A DNA stretch of 64,000 nucleotides. Source: Orobanche coerulescens. Lineage: Eukaryota > Streptophyta > Magnoliopsida > Lamiales > Orobanchaceae. This document shows positions 1 through 12,435 of this stretch, piece by piece. The stretch spans positions 53,290,001 to 53,354,000 of the forward strand of contig CM065818.1 in NCBI GenBank assembly GCA_033398695.1. The letters run 5' to 3'. Every line of letters starts with the position of its first letter. The first letter of the stretch is position 1. The translations under genes were made by a program, and so were the position numbers. The notes beneath the pieces were generated by a model. That model searched no databases. It was not told the origin of the DNA and saw only the letters and a program-made list of their open reading frames with translations.

Positions 1-9
1 AAAAATCAG

Positions 10-27
10 TCCCCGGCAACGGCGCCA
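10..27 (-). promoter_or_regulatory. Primer binding site of element A (tRNA-Asp type)
   Basis: The plus strand reads like the 3' end of plant tRNA-Asp including CCA (tccccggcaacggcgcca). The minus strand therefore carries the complementary site TGGCGCCGTTGCCGGGGA, six bases past the LTR. It is a primer site, not a tRNA gene: no cloverleaf precedes it. Confidence 0.85.
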
Positions 28-870
28 AAAACTTGTTGCGAGGAAATCCCTCACACTATGCCGCAGGTGCATGGTGTCAACAAGTAATAAAGTGATAAGT
101 AAGATATCGTTCCCTCGAGGACTGATTTCACTAAGTACCAAAATATGGTCGACTCGTAATTTTATTTGAAGAACAATTGTGGAATTATTATCTAAACTAA
201 TTACAAAAAAGTAGATAGAAAATAATAATAAATATTAACTAATAATAAGGGTGTAGGATTATGATTTTTACCTCAAACAATCAGGAATGATTTTTATTCA
301 ATTCAATTCACCTTTATTCAATTGATTGTAAGCCAAGAATTCCTAAATTATTCTAAAGCCTTTCCCAAGGTCGATAGAAAATACTACGAATTATTAACTC
401 GATATATCCCTATTCGAATTAGATAATTAATAGCTAAAACAGTTCAAGAATTCCCACAATAAAAAGGCTTCACAATTCCATGAGTATATCCCTATCTCAC
501 GAAAATTATGATTCGTCTCACAAGAACTATGCCTAAATTTCATCTCCCGAATCCATAAAGACATTCAAAACAAATTAACTGTTGGCCAGACAATTGAAAA
601 GCATTAAGAACAGTAAGAAGAATCCAATTCAATAGAATAACGAGTAAATCGAAATAATAATAAATAATCAAACCGTCATGAAATCGGCTACAATCACAAT
701 CCTACTCGAATAGATCTAAAAACTAAGATGCAGAAAAACTAGAAAAACCGTAGGGATCCGTGGTCTTGTCGTCGCCCCACAAATCTCCTCCTTTCTGCTC
801 CACTGGTGTCTTCCTACCGATCTCCCCTTAGAATGATGATTCACCCCCCTTTTTCTTCAGCCCTTCAATG

Positions 871-880
871 CTTATTTATA
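871..880 (-). promoter_or_regulatory. TATA box of element A LTR
   Basis: The minus strand reads tataaataag. Transcription would run leftwards into the element. The CCGCGG array begins about 100 bp upstream of it, in promoter-proximal U3. Confidence 0.55.
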
Positions 881-979
881 GTCGTCATCAGCCTCCAAAA
901 CGCGTCCGTGTGATTAGGTCGAGAACGGGCCCCAAAAGGGCCTATAGGCGCGCAGAACACACCAAAACCGCCCCGTGGG

Positions 980-1152
980 CCGCGGCTCACTTAATCTGTG
1001 CCGCGGCTCACGGTGCTCAGCGCCTATGCCTGGACGCGACATTTTCCTTCTGGGCCGCGGCTCACTTAGGCTGTGCCGCGGCTCAGAGTACAGTTTGCTC
1101 GGGACTTTCAGGCCATCTTCGTGTGCCGCGGCTCACTTGGTTTGTGCCGCGG
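980..1152 (-). repeat. Array of six CCGCGG palindromes in three 21-bp-spaced pairs
   Basis: CCGCGG starts at 980, 1001, 1055, 1076, 1126 and 1147. Within every pair the spacing is exactly 21 bp. Each copy sits in a GCCGCGGCTCA context. Confidence 0.9.
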
Positions 1153-1321
1153 CTCATGATCAAAAACTGCTGTTTTCCCCCGTTTTTTATCGTTTCGGCT
1201 TCCGGACTCCGATTTCCTGCAAAAGATATAAGAATAGTGCATTAAACGCTCATTTATACTGATTTAGGCTCAATATGGATATAAAATGATGATATAAAAG
1301 CGCATAAAAATACGCCTAACA

Positions 1322-3871
1322 ACGTGGTAAGCCTAGAAGTAATAAAGGTGTCACTAACATGTCTATCGGAGGTTAACTAGCTTATCTCGAGATTTTAGTC
1401 GGCGCGTGTACTGGGTATTGATGATTCAAGTGAATAACCATCATTTAATATACTAACACATGTCAAGTACCTTGATTCTTGTCAATACCCTATAGGATGC
1501 AATTTATGATTGCATGTAGTAACTGTGGTAAAATATTGTCATCTGTCGATACCTTATTCGTTCCAACTGCGGTAGGAATTGAACTTATATTTTAATTTAA
1601 TGTATTAACTATATCTTATTAATAAATGAGTCCTTCCATTCTTATCTACAGTGTCGTATTTGTGAAGTTTTAGAAAGTTTGACAATAAACTCATTCACTA
1701 GCATTTTCAACATTGTTCGCATGAGTAATCGAGTTTAAGTAATAAAAATACACCCTAAACTTCTACTAAACCATTTTAAAGATCATCCATACCCTAAATG
1801 AGGTCAATTTCTACTAGGAACCGGTTCAAACACTCCAAGAACCGGATCATAACTACTTGAATCGATCAATTATTTTAAACCTAGTCTCTAGTAGTCATTC
1901 GAGGGTATTTTGGACATTTCACCTTCATAACCGACTTAACACACTTGGTTGATGGATAAATCCGACCCTCAACCCTCATTTACAGTCTGAACATTATCAA
2001 GAAGCTTCAAACTTCGAAAATTCACCAAAAATTCAAGAAGAAATCATCAAAACATCAACACCTCAATTCCTTTGACAATCAAGGTGAGTTTCCTTTGTTT
2101 CTTCCTTATTCTTGCTATGTTTCTTAGCTATTTCGGAAGTGTGAGAGCTTTTGTATGTTCTTATACATGTTATAATGATGTTAAGAATTCAGCCATGGTA
2201 AACGCTTATGTTTAATATGGATTTATAAGTCTTAAAACTCACTAAGGCAATAAAGGAATTAATTCTGCTACCTTTTGGAATTAATAGTATATGTTACTTG
2301 ATCCGTATGTTTCAGGGTAAGGAGTTTCAGTATACTTATTCTTAAGTATCTTAGGAATATTATGTCAAAAATTGGTGCAAATACAACCTATATTCTAGTG
2401 TTTATAAGCAAAACAAAATCTGATTATGACAAGATTTTGATAAACTCTCTTAATCAAGTGTTGGTTATAAAACCTTGGAATTTTAAGTTGTGAGAGTTGA
2501 ATGAACTTTATAAACAGAGACTAATAGATTCATTAGTGAATTATAAGTCCAAAATTTATTGGTTAATGGGCTGGTATACGTCAATAAATAGACATAAAAT
2601 ACATAGAACACCGATTACGCGTCTACATAGGAAGTGGTAAACCCTTTCGATATGAAGAGAGTTAAACCTTGTATGTAGTATGTAAATCCTTTAAACACAT
2701 TCTTTGAAACAGGTTCTGAATATATATCATCACAACCACCCCTATTGGTATAAACATAAGGGTATTACCCGATCAAGGTAAGTAGAAATCCATCTGCAAC
2801 TACAATGCATAAACATAGTATTGTTTGTAAACTTGATTATTGTATTGGATGATTGATATGTACTATGCTTAAAGTGTTTGGTTGCACCTTACATGATCAT
2901 AACATCCATTAGCATCTCCACACGCATGCATAACAGGATACTCACTAGTGTCTGCATGCATGGTACGATCATGGAAAGAAAGAAAAGAAAAATGTTTTGT
3001 TGGCCGCTGCTAGAGCACCGAGGCATGGTAGATGCATGCTCTTACGATATGTTTAGCACGGTAGATGCGTGCTTATATCATGTGTGAGACATGGTAGATG
3101 CATGTTCTCACGATATATTTGGTGTGGTAGATGCATGCCTTATATGTCTGGCATGGTAGATGCATGCCTCATGATATGATATGGAGTTCATTCCGGTGCT
3201 TAGTACGTGGTTCAACGGGACCAAGGATAAGAAAATGATTTTGAGAGATTCTCATTGATAATCATATGCCATATGTTGCATCAGACACGATACATAACAT
3301 GCATGATTTCTACTTATTGGGCTTTAGCTCACGTAGTTTATGCATTGTAGGTAATTCTGATGCTTGAGTATGTTCCCTCGCTGGATGAGTTGGAGTTCCA
3401 CTGTTGCTGAGGGTCGACGTACATGGATGACGACCTGTCGGGCTTAACCATGGGCTTAACATGTTTTAGTTCTTGTTTCTGAACCTTGTTTTATAAATAT
3501 GTATTGTAGTAATGTACTCATGTGTTCGAGTGTCGTTGATGGTGTGAGGAGTACTTTAAGTTCACTTAGTATGTTTATTTAAGATGTGAGGTTGTTTAAA
3601 TATCGTAATATAAAATAAATGAGTGATTTGGGAAGCTCGAAGTTTTGTTGTTTACTAATCTCTTGTAGTTATAGCTACGGGCATATTGATGTCATGTGTT
3701 TGATTCGGATTGAGACTAGATGTCTCTGTATGATACTTGTGTGGGTTTTATGTCACAGGTTTGGGATAGGTACTAGTTTAGGTGAAACTCTGTCGAAATT
3801 TCACCGTAATTTTTAAGTACTAATATGATATAAGATAGTGTAAGATAGGTAGTTAGTGCGGGTGTGTTACA
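1322..3871 (+). repeat. 5' LTR of element B, truncated
   Basis: Near-identical to 18935-21497 and ending in the same gtgttaca. The missing 5' portion was displaced by element A. Confidence 0.92.
3027..3167 (+). repeat. Five-copy 33-bp tandem repeat with GATGCATGC core (B 5' LTR)
   Basis: Copies of GGTAGATGCATGC start at 3027, 3060 (GATGCGTGC variant), 3093, 3126 and 3155, giving steps of 33, 33, 33 and 29 bp. The core contains overlapping palindromes (ATGCAT, GCATGC). The 3' LTR carries the same array at about 20644-20785. Confidence 0.88.
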
Positions 3872-3873
3872 GG

Positions 3874-3885
3874 TGGTATCGGAGC
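3874..3885 (+). promoter_or_regulatory. Primer binding site of element B (Met type)
   Basis: TGGTATCGGAGC lies 2 bp after the LTR. The usual plant initiator-Met site is TGGTATCAGAGC, so one base differs. Elements C, D and E carry the same variant. The rest of the leader up to 4035 shows no other feature. Confidence 0.85.
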
Positions 3886-4035
3886 CCAGTTTGTGCCCTA
3901 TAGACTGTCCATGTACACGAGCTCAAAGCATGTGGAGCACAACAAATCCAGTAAGTGTTATTTTATTTGTGTGCACTCATATTTCATGAATTATATTGAC
4001 CATATGATATAGGGCTCAGTCATAAATAGAAAATA

Positions 4036-4756
4036 ATGCCGAGAACAAGAACCGAAGGCAGTGATGGGGGTAGAACACAAGATCCAGAAATGACGTCCAC
4101 AAGTTCTGATCGTGATCTGATCATTGGTCGATTGACTGAACTAGTAGAAAGGCAATCTCAACAAATCCAACAACTCATCCAACAAAGAGACATGCAAGGA
4201 CAGCAGGGAGATGACAGGAATCGACCGCCACCTCGAGTAGGACAAGTTGAATTAGATGGAGGAAGGTTCAGGAAGTTGAATCCACCAACATTTGAGAGCG
4301 CAGTGGATCCTACAGAAGCAGAAGATTGGCTAAGGACTATAGAAAACATGTTCCAGTATAGTAAGGTTTCTGAAGAGAACAAGGTACTTTGTGCATCCTT
4401 CATGTTACGGGGCAGTGCAGGTCATTGGTGGGATACGATAAGTGCTATTGAAACTGTGGCAACAATGACTTGGGCTAAGTTCAAGGAACTATTCAGAAAT
4501 AAGTACTTTATAGCTCCTGCTCGTGCAATGAAGATGAACGAATTTATACAGTTGAAACAGGGAAGCATGATGGTTTCAGACTACATCTGTAAGTTCGAAA
4601 TGCTGTCTAGGTTTGCTGAGCATATGGTTAGCATAGAAGCACTGAAAGTGGAGAGGTTCCTTGAAGGCTTGAGACCAGAGCTATATAGAGATGTCAGCAT
4701 GGCAAGAATTCAAGGAACGACTTATTCAATAATTGCTGAGAGAGCATTGCTCGCAG
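4036..4756 (+). pseudogene. Element B gag, 5' part, cut by element C
   Basis: Encodes the capsid part of a Ty3-type Gag, which packages element RNA into cytoplasmic particles. It starts at ATG 4036, soon after the primer site, and stays open for about 240 residues. A glutamine-rich coiled segment lies near residues 45-60, followed by the retrotransposon gag fold with the conserved region around GHWWDT and the LEGLRPE segment near residues 205-225. The frame is broken at 4757 by element C; the last five bases, cgcag, are the TSD and recur at 14843-14847, where the same protein resumes. The product is certainly lost in this copy. Confidence 0.85.
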
Positions 4757-7178
4757 TGTAATACCCGGTCGTAATTCAGTCATTATCATTCAGTAATTTC
4801 ATTCGGTAATTGTCATTATGTAATTTTTCACTTGTTAATAATCATTCATCTGTGTTCACCGTTCGGAATAACATCGAGTTGTGTATCGATATTGTTCATT
4901 TTCTTCAACCTTACTCGGGAATCGAGACAAGAGTATTATCTTGAACGTGGTAATTGATTCATTAGTCGTTGTTGACGTTGGAGTTCATTTCATTTCTAAT
5001 CTCCATATTGTTCAAATTGTGTTTTTGTTGAGCGAACCCTTGTAATCATGGCTTGGAACCACCGTTTTGGGGTTTCCGTACTTCCATTTCGTGTTATTGT
5101 TTCCTAAATATTGATTCCTATTGCTTTTATTCTCTTCCCGGATCATTTTTCATCATTTTAGGACCCCAAAGGGGGTGTGGGCCGCGGCACAAGGAGTGTG
5201 CACCGCGGCACACACATTTTCCAGTTTTGGCCGAGCAGTCTGTACCGTAGGCTGCGGCTCATGCCGACGGGGCCGCGGCACACTGCCGAGTCACTACCGC
5301 GGCACACTCGTCCGGGCCGCAGCACACTCATGTTGCAACTTATCGGCCAACCCGTCTGTACCGTGGGCCGCGGCTCATGCCGACGGGGCCGCGGCACAAT
5401 GCCGAGTCACTGCCGCGGCACATTCGTCCGGGCCGCGGCACGCTGCCGATCACTAGGAGAAGTTTTGGCCCTGTGCCGTGGCAAACTTCGGCCGGGCCGC
5501 GACACATAGTGCAGTCAGCACTATAATTGTGTTTTTTCAGCGAGATCAACTCATTTTTTTACTTTTCTTCAACCATACGAGAGAGAGGGCTTGAGGGGGG
5601 AGACTTCCCATTATCTATCACTTGAGTGTTTGATTTTCTCCATATCCTTTCGATCGTGAAGCCCGGATAATCGATCTAACGCGTGTTTTTCGGATCAAAG
5701 TGCTTGGATCTTCAAGAGGTAATTTCTTCAACATCTTGGATTTCGATTTTGTATTGAGATATGATGTTTTGGATGTTAAGATCATGTTGTATGAAGTGAT
5801 ATACGCATGATTATGGATATGTTTGATTATTCATTGGATTATTGAAGGATTATTCAAGAACACTTTGAATATTGAGTTGCATTTGGGGGTTTTCGATTAA
5901 TCGTTGTTGTAATCACGAATTTGGATATTCATATTAGATTATTGATCGTATGGAAGATGTTTTGTTGGTTTAAAACACTTCTTGGGGATTTGATATTGGT
6001 ATTATTGAGGTTTGGTTGTAAACAATCGAAGTTTGACCACAAAGTGTTCGATATAATGCCCCAATGAACTTGGTTTAGTCGTATCGACGTTTTGAGTTCG
6101 TTATATTCGTGTTTGATTCGTATGTTGAACGGATTGTTGGTAATTGTGTTATTCAAGGTTGTTCGAGCGACCGATATCTCAATTAGGACGTTGTTCGTGG
6201 AAGGATAATTGTCACCGGTGTTGTGTAAGTTGATTCTTGCTCGGTTAAAAGGATATTCATTCATTTTGTTGTTGTTCATTCATAATCATACTCATTCATC
6301 ATTGTATTAACCGTATTGAGACTTGTAATTGTCGAATAATCACTTCATTCACGAGGAACGACGGTTCCAATCATTTCATTGAGTTATCAATCACGTCACT
6401 ATTATTTTCATCTCAGTGAGTCATTCTTAGCCTTGTCGAATTATTATTCATTGATATTCATTGTGGTCATTCTCTTTCATATGACCTTCTGGGTTCATAT
6501 TGCGTGGCCTGGTGTGGTTGTGTGGAATTTTACTCGGGCACACGATGGTCATGTATTGGGTTCACCGATACATTGGACCGTGCACACGGTAACGCTTACC
6601 TCCGTGAGACTAATTAGGTACAAGGATGGGTGTGTCCGGTCATTCATCTTGTACACTTGCACAGAACATTACGGGCGTACTATGATACTCCTCTTCAGCG
6701 TAATTCATAACTTAGGATATTTCATAACTTCAGATATATCATGATTGTGTATTTTCAACCCTTGAGGATTGTTGTTCTGTGTAACTGACCCCGTTGGGGG
6801 ATTTTGTTTTCAGGTCACGGCAAGGCAAAGGCACGGGAAGAGCATGTTGACGGCGAGGAGTCCCAGTGATACTAGTAGGGGCCCCCAGTCATTCAGTCAT
6901 TTCAGTCATTCTTATTTCTCTTCATTTGTATTTTCCGCTGCAAATTCCGTTTGAGATGTTTATTTATTCAGGGTGGTGTATTTTATCTTCACATAAAATA
7001 TACTAGTATTCTGTATTGTCCTGGTGTATTGTACTTAAGCTCCTCATCGGAGTATTTGGTAATATAATGTGGTTCGGTACTACAATTATATTATTTAATT
7101 CATCAGTTTTCATTCGCCTGGTGGGTCCCAGTCGGGGGTCCACGGCACTGTAATATCTGCCTAGTTTGGGGTGTTACA
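4757..7178 (+). repeat. 5' LTR of element C
   Basis: 2422 bp with TGTAA...TTACA ends, matched by the 3' LTR. It holds the CCGCGG array at 5182-5502. Parts of it (about 5080-5210 and 5650-5730) are recognisably related to the LTR of element E. Confidence 0.95.
5182..5502 (+). repeat. CCGCGG palindrome array, C 5' LTR
   Basis: Twelve motif copies (some with one mismatch) start at 5182, 5203, 5252, 5273, 5297, 5317, 5368, 5389, 5413, 5433, 5476 and 5497. Steps within clusters are 21; 21, 24, 20; 21, 24, 20; and 21 bp. The two four-copy clusters are a tandem duplication of a unit of about 116 bp. Reading frames across this stretch on both strands are translations of the repeat, not genes. Confidence 0.92.
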
Positions 7179-7182
7179 GAGT

Positions 7183-7194
7183 TGGTATCGGAGC
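7183..7194 (+). promoter_or_regulatory. Primer binding site of element C (Met type)
   Basis: TGGTATCGGAGC four bases past the LTR, the same single-base variant as in B. The leader from here to 7672 is AT-rich, with scattered aatcattcat-like words and nothing else I can support. Confidence 0.85.
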
Positions 7195-7672
7195 GTGGTT
7201 TTGAATACTACCTTCCGAGTTATGTCTCATTTGAAATCATCGTCATCAGACTAGTATCATTGGACCTTCGCATCACGTGTGACCTGTGCAAATGCCGAGC
7301 CAATCAGACCAAGAACTGTAAGATTTCTAACGCCATGGTATAATTTCTGGCAATAATCATTCATTCATAATTCATCAGTTAACAATCCTCAATCATCATT
7401 TTCATTTTGACCAGGACGGTCATGTTAACTCATTAATCACTCAATTCATTTCATTACTCGGTTGTTGATCTGGAAGATCATATCATTAATCTTGTTAACT
7501 TGTTCAAGATAATCATTTCAATAATTTCATCAGATAATCATGTCACCTCAGTTAATCATTCATGTAATCACTGTGTCTGAGCGTGTATGCTCATTTTCAT
7601 CATCTCATGTCATAATCATAATGTGATATTCATGCGGGAAATATAATTATCATGTGACTTTCCTACTTCAGT

Positions 7673-10600
7673 ATGGAGAGAGCAAGAAGAGGACGAGGAG
7701 GATGAGGCCGTGGTGCGGGCCGAATCCCGAGAGCTCGTGTGAATACACGTGCGAACGCGAGAAATAATGCTAATTCATCGAGCAGCGACGCTGCCACTCA
7801 TTCACCTGGACGTGATCATTTACTATCGGGGAGTCGTACCCGGGGCACAGCTCAGTCAGAAGGTGTTCGGGTTGACCCACTCGCTTTTATGCAGGGCATG
7901 ATGGCCCAAATGATGCAGATGGCACTACTAATAGAGACGATGCATAACTCAGCTAATCAAAATCAACAGGCTCCTCCGCCGCCACCTCAGAGGCAAGAGA
8001 GGAATGTGAGCAGTATCATCGGCGACATCTCTCGCCAAAGGCCACCTACTTTTGAAGGCTCATCTGAGCCGGCGGATATTGTTCATTGGCTTGAACATTT
8101 CGAGAAGTTATTTGCTATGGTAGAGTGTCCCGAAGGACACAAAGTTTCAGTTGCGGCTTAGTACCTGGGTAAGAGCGCTCATTCTTGGTGGTTATCTTTG
8201 AAGCCCACCGACGGATCATGTACTTGGGATCAATTCAAGACTCTCATGATGGAGAGGTATTATCTGGCCCCACTCAGAGAGGCCAAGCTGTCAGAATTAC
8301 TCACTCCCGACCCCTCAGCAGACGAGGATGTTCTCGCCATTGCCGAGAAATTTCAGGAACTTCTTCCGTTCGCCTCATCTATCATTCATTCCGAGGCGGA
8401 TAAGATTAAGTATTTCAGCAAGAGGCTGAATCCCCGGATGAGACTACAGTTGCTTAATCATCATTGCACCACGTTGGCCGAATTCATTGAGAAAGCTCTT
8501 ACCTATGAGCTTACTGCTAAGGAGATTGCTAAGCAGCAACCTTCATCTACTAGCAAGAAGTCCAAGAACCGTAATCAGTCTGACGGCAGTCAGGCCACTT
8601 TCAAGAAACCTCCTCTGGGCTCTACTTTTTCTGAGTGACCTCCTATGACACCGAAACCCGCGAAATCTCAGTCACGAGCGGCCAGTTCGGCCATCACCTG
8701 TTTTAACTGTGGGGATCTTGGTCATCTCAGCACCAAGTGTCCGAGACAGACTATCACGTGTCATAACTGTGAAATTGCTGGGCATAAGGCCCGTTTTTGC
8801 CGTAGGGACTCCAAACCTACTCCTACGTCATCTCAGGCCCCGAAACAGTCAGCTGTTCAAAATCAGGCCACTCCATCTGCGTCGTTCAAGATGACAGGAG
8901 CGAATAAAGGTGGAGCCTTTAGCCATCAGACGGGAGCATCTGGTGTCGGGACTAGCAAGCCCCGAATTTATGAGATGAAGAAGACCGATGATCCAGAGGC
9001 CCGAATGATCTCAGGTACACTCGATATTCTATCTCAAACTGTGTGTACCCTTTTTGATACTGGTGCATCGCATTCATTCATTTCTGAGTCATGTTTGAGT
9101 AGACTACGTCTGGGTAGTGCTACTAGTTGTGAGCCTTATGTCATTGGTCTACCTGATGGTAGACGAATTATCGGAAATCATGAGATTCAGAATTGTTCGA
9201 TTCAGCTTCATGGTCGTGTATGGCCAGTGGACCTAATCGTGGTAGAATTGCCGAGAGACGACATCATCTTGGGTATTGATTGGATGGATCATCATGATGC
9301 CATCATTAGTGTCCGTAAGCATATGGTCACTATCATTTCAGACGATGGGGTCGAATGTGTGTTTCAGGGAGGTAATCCCAGTTGTTCTGGAAGAGTTATT
9401 AATTTGATGAAAGTAGTGAGATTACTCAATCAGGGGTGTATTGGTTATTGGTGCTATATGACTAAAACTGAGAAACCGTCAATAATGTTGGCGGATATAC
9501 CGGTAGTGAGAGAATATGCCGACATATTCCCAGATGAGTTACCTGGTTTGACTCCACAGAGAGATGTGGAATTCACGATTGAGTTGGAGCCTGGTACATC
9601 TCCAATATCGAAGGCACCGTACCGGATGACCCCGACCGAAATGCAGGAGTTGAAGAATCAACTTGAGGAATTGTTCGAGAAAGGTTATATCCGACCGAGT
9701 GCGTCCCCGTGGGGAGCACCAATGTTGTTTGTCAGGAAGAAGGATGGTTCATTTCGTTTGTGTATTGACTACCGGGAGTTGAACAGGGTGACAATCAAGA
9801 ATAAGTATCCCTTACCCCGTATTGATGATCTCTTAGATCAACTTCAGGGAGCTTCAATATTTTCCAAGATCGACCTAAGATCTGGATATCATCAGTTGCG
9901 AATTCGAGAGTCGGATATCGCAAGGACAGCGTTTCGTACACGCTATGGCCATTATGAGTTCGTAGTTATGCCGTTCGGGCTAACTAATGCCCCTGTGGTA
10001 TTCATGGAGTTAATGAATCGGGTTTTCATCGACTTTTTGGATCAGTTTGTTGTTGTATTCATCGATGACATTTTGATTTATTCTCGTGACCGAGAGGAAC
10101 ACGAGGTTCATCTTCATCAGGTTCTCGACGTGTTAAGACAAGAGCAACTTTATGGAAAGTTTTCCAAGTGCGAGTTATGGATGTCCGAAGTGACTTTTCT
10201 CGGGCATGTAATTTCATCAGATGGAGTGCATGTTGATCCTCAGAAGATGGAGGCTATCCAAGATTGGTTACCTCCGAAGAATGTTAAGGAAATCCGAAGC
10301 TTTCTCGGATTAGCCGGTTATTATCGGTGGTTTGTGGAAGGATTTTCTAAAATCGCTCAACCAATGACGAACCTTTTGCGAAAGGATAAGAAATACATGT
10401 GGTCCGATGTGTGTCAACGGAGTTTTGAGGAACTCAAGAGCCGGTTAATTTCAGCACCTGTACTTTCCTTTCCGCAAGGGACGGAAGGATTTGTGGTTTA
10501 TAGTGATGCGTCCGGGCAGGGTCTCGGATGTGTACTCATGCAGAATGGGAAGGTTATTGCTTATGCTTCACGGAAATTGAGACCTTACGAGGTTAATTAT

Positions 10601-10879
10601 CTGACCCACGACCTGGAGTTAGCAGCTGTGGTTTTCGCGTTGAAAATTTGGCGTCATTACCTTTATGGCGTCACCTGTCAGATCTTCACTGATCACAAGA
10701 GTTTGAAGTATATATTTACTCAGAATGAGTTAAATATGCGACAAAGACGGTGGTTGGAATTAATCAAAGATTATGATATCGAGATCCTTTACTACCCGGG
10801 CAAGGCGAACGTTGTCGCTGACGCCTTGAGTCGTAAGTCCGTTCAGGAGCAGATGGCCGGCCTGCTAACAGATTCGTAA
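7673..10879 (+). pseudogene. Element C gag-protease-RT-RNase H, broken by stops
   Basis: One frame encodes Gag, retropepsin, reverse transcriptase and RNase H. I place the start at ATG 7673, where an arginine/glycine-rich N terminus begins. In-frame stops occur at 7703-7705 (TGA), 8159-8161 (TAG) and 8636-8638 (TGA), and the frame ends at TAA 10877-10879. Two zinc knuckles are intact near 8696-8805 ([14 protein letters not shown], then [14 protein letters not shown]). The protease motif [10 protein letters not shown] lies near 9053-9082. RT has the FIDDILIY catalytic motif near 10060-10083, and RNase H has [10 protein letters not shown] near 10499-10528. RNase H runs into the tether, where a frameshift at about 10862-10879 separates it from integrase. 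Catalytic residues look intact; the lesions are nonsense and frameshift changes, consistent with decay after insertion. Confidence 0.9.
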
Positions 10880-12401
10880 AGAGCTTCAACAGGAATTCCT
10901 TAGACCCGAGATCGAGGTCTGGCTTCAACGAGTGCAAGGGCAACTTTGCATGTTAGAGATTTCATCGCCACTTGAGGAGGCAATCAAAGAGAATCAGGGT
11001 TCAGACCCATCATTGTTGCGCATCCGTGAGGATGTGGCTCAGGGGAAAGCCCCTGGATTCGTGGTCCACGAGGATGGACTTTTGAGATTTAAGAATCGAT
11101 TGTGCGTACCGGCGAATGACGAGTTGAAAAACTCGATTTTGAAAGAAGCTCATGCTACCCCTTATTCTGTTCATCTAGGGTCTAGCAAGATGTACAAGGA
11201 CTTGAAACAAAATAACTGGTGGAGTAATATGAAGCGAGAGGTCGCAGAATTTGTTTCGAGATGCTTAACCTGTCAACAAGTCAAGATTGAACATCAGCGA
11301 CCGGCGGGTATGCTGAAACCTCTCCCTATTCCAGAATGGAAGTGGGAAGACATTTCTATGGATTTTATCACGAGTTTGACGACGAGTCGTTGTGGCATGA
11401 ATACGATCTGGGTGATTGTGGACCGCTTAACTAAATCAGCTCATTTCCTTGAGATTAAGGATACGTGGGGTCCCGAGAGACTTGCCCAGCTGTTCATCAA
11501 AGAGATAGTGAGACTGCACGGTACTACTAAAAGTATCGTTTCCGATCGTGACGGACGGTTTGTGTCTCATTTTTGGAAATCAGTTCATCGTGCTATGGGA
11601 ACTCAGCTTAATCTCAATACCGCTTTTCATCCTCAGTCCGACGGGCAATCAGAGAGGACTATTCAGACATTAGAGGACATGTTGAGGGCATGCGTCCTCA
11701 ATTAGAAAGACGATTGGGAAACCCAACTACCATTGATCGAGTTCACGTATAATAATAGTTGGCCTGCTTCGATTAAGATGGCACCTTACGAGGCCTTGTA
11801 CGGTCTTCGTTGTCGATCTCCTTTGTGTTGGGATGACTTATCAGAATCCATCAGCACCGAGCCCGATATGCTTATAGCCACCCGTGAGAAGGTAGCTTTG
11901 ATCAGGAGTCGTTTGTTGACCGCTCAGAGTCGACAGAAATCTTATGCAGACAATTGTCGTCGACCACTAGAGTTCGAGACGGGTGACCACGTTTTGGTCA
12001 AAGTGTCCCCGAGTCGAGGTATTTTCCGTTTCGGAAAACGGAGGAAGTTGAGTCCGAGATTTATTGGACCGTTTGAGATTTTGGAACGAGTAGGCGAGCT
12101 AGCTTATCGTTTGGCCTTACCTCCGGCGTTGAGCCGAATTCATAATGTGTTTCACGTCTCTCAGTTGCGGAAGTATGTTGCCGACCCCAGTCACATACTT
12201 CAGTTCGACGAAATTGAGATCGCAGATGATCATTCATATGAGAAGCATCCCATACGAGTCTTAGAGCGGCGAATCAAACAGTTGAGGTATAAGGCGATTC
12301 CTTTGGTTAAAATTCAGTGGTCTAGACACGGAGTCGAAGAGGCTACTTGGGAAACCGAGGATCGTATGCGGGAGAGTTATCCCGAGTTGTTTGACCCTTA
12401 G
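10865..12401 (+). pseudogene. Element C integrase with chromodomain-like tail, broken
   Basis: Continues pol in a second frame after the frameshift near 10870. An H-H-C-C zinc region ends in CLTCQQVK near 11269-11292. The catalytic core shows D (MDFIT), D (VSDRDGRF) and E ([11 protein letters not shown]), so the DDE triad is present. TAG at 11703-11705 stands where sister elements have a tryptophan codon. The frame resumes to TAG 12399-12401 with the GPF(E)ILERVG module, LRKYVADPSH and a C-terminal chromodomain-like segment ending in EEATWETEDRMRESYPELF. Chromodomains of this kind direct integration towards marked chromatin. The hairpin before the polypurine tract begins on the stop codon. 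Confidence 0.9.
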
Positions 12402-12417
12402 TTTCGGGGACGAAACT
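12400..12417 (+). promoter_or_regulatory. Stem-loop at end of pol, before polypurine tract (C)
   Basis: AGTTTCG-GGGA-CGAAACT, a perfect 7-bp stem overlapping the pol stop codon and followed by the polypurine tract at 12419-12435. Equivalent hairpins occur in B (18636-18655), D (23882-23900) and E (32493-32511). Confidence 0.75.
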
Positions 12418-12435
12418 CTTTTAAGGGGGGGTGTA

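Larger units (their letters stand above)
1..1321 (-). mobile_element. Element A: Asp-primed LTR retrotransposon, 5' end only
   Basis: Read on the minus strand this is the 5' LTR (1321 to 34) followed by a primer binding site; the internal region continues left of the window. The LTR has TGTT...AACA ends. It interrupts the 5' LTR of element B: B sequence resumes at 1322 with acgtg, and the intact 3' LTR of B near 18930-18945 reads straight through this point. The tRNA-Asp primer is typical of Athila and some Tat elements, but no coding region is visible, so the lineage is an inference. Confidence 0.8.
34..1321 (-). repeat. LTR of element A
   Basis: A 1288-bp LTR with TGTT...AACA ends. It contains a TATA box at 871-880 and, upstream of it in the direction of transcription, six CCGCGG motifs in three pairs. 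The two overlapping reading frames here (868-1245 and 975-1262) only translate the repeated GC-rich motif and are not genes. Confidence 0.8.

Noticed and set aside
10..27. tRNA-Asp gene end
   Set aside because: Only the last 18 bases match and no cloverleaf precedes them; the location next to LTR ends makes it a primer binding site.
868..1262. Two overlapping reading frames in the A LTR
   Set aside because: They translate the repeated GCCGCGGCTCA motif (GRGS/AAAH-like repeats) in a non-coding LTR; similar spurious frames recur at 5121-5509, 12746-13270, 27396-27835 and 32732-33120.
3027..3167. Regular 33-bp direct repeats, CRISPR-like at first sight
   Set aside because: The whole unit is repeated without unique spacers of constant length, it lies in a plant LTR and is duplicated in the 3' LTR.
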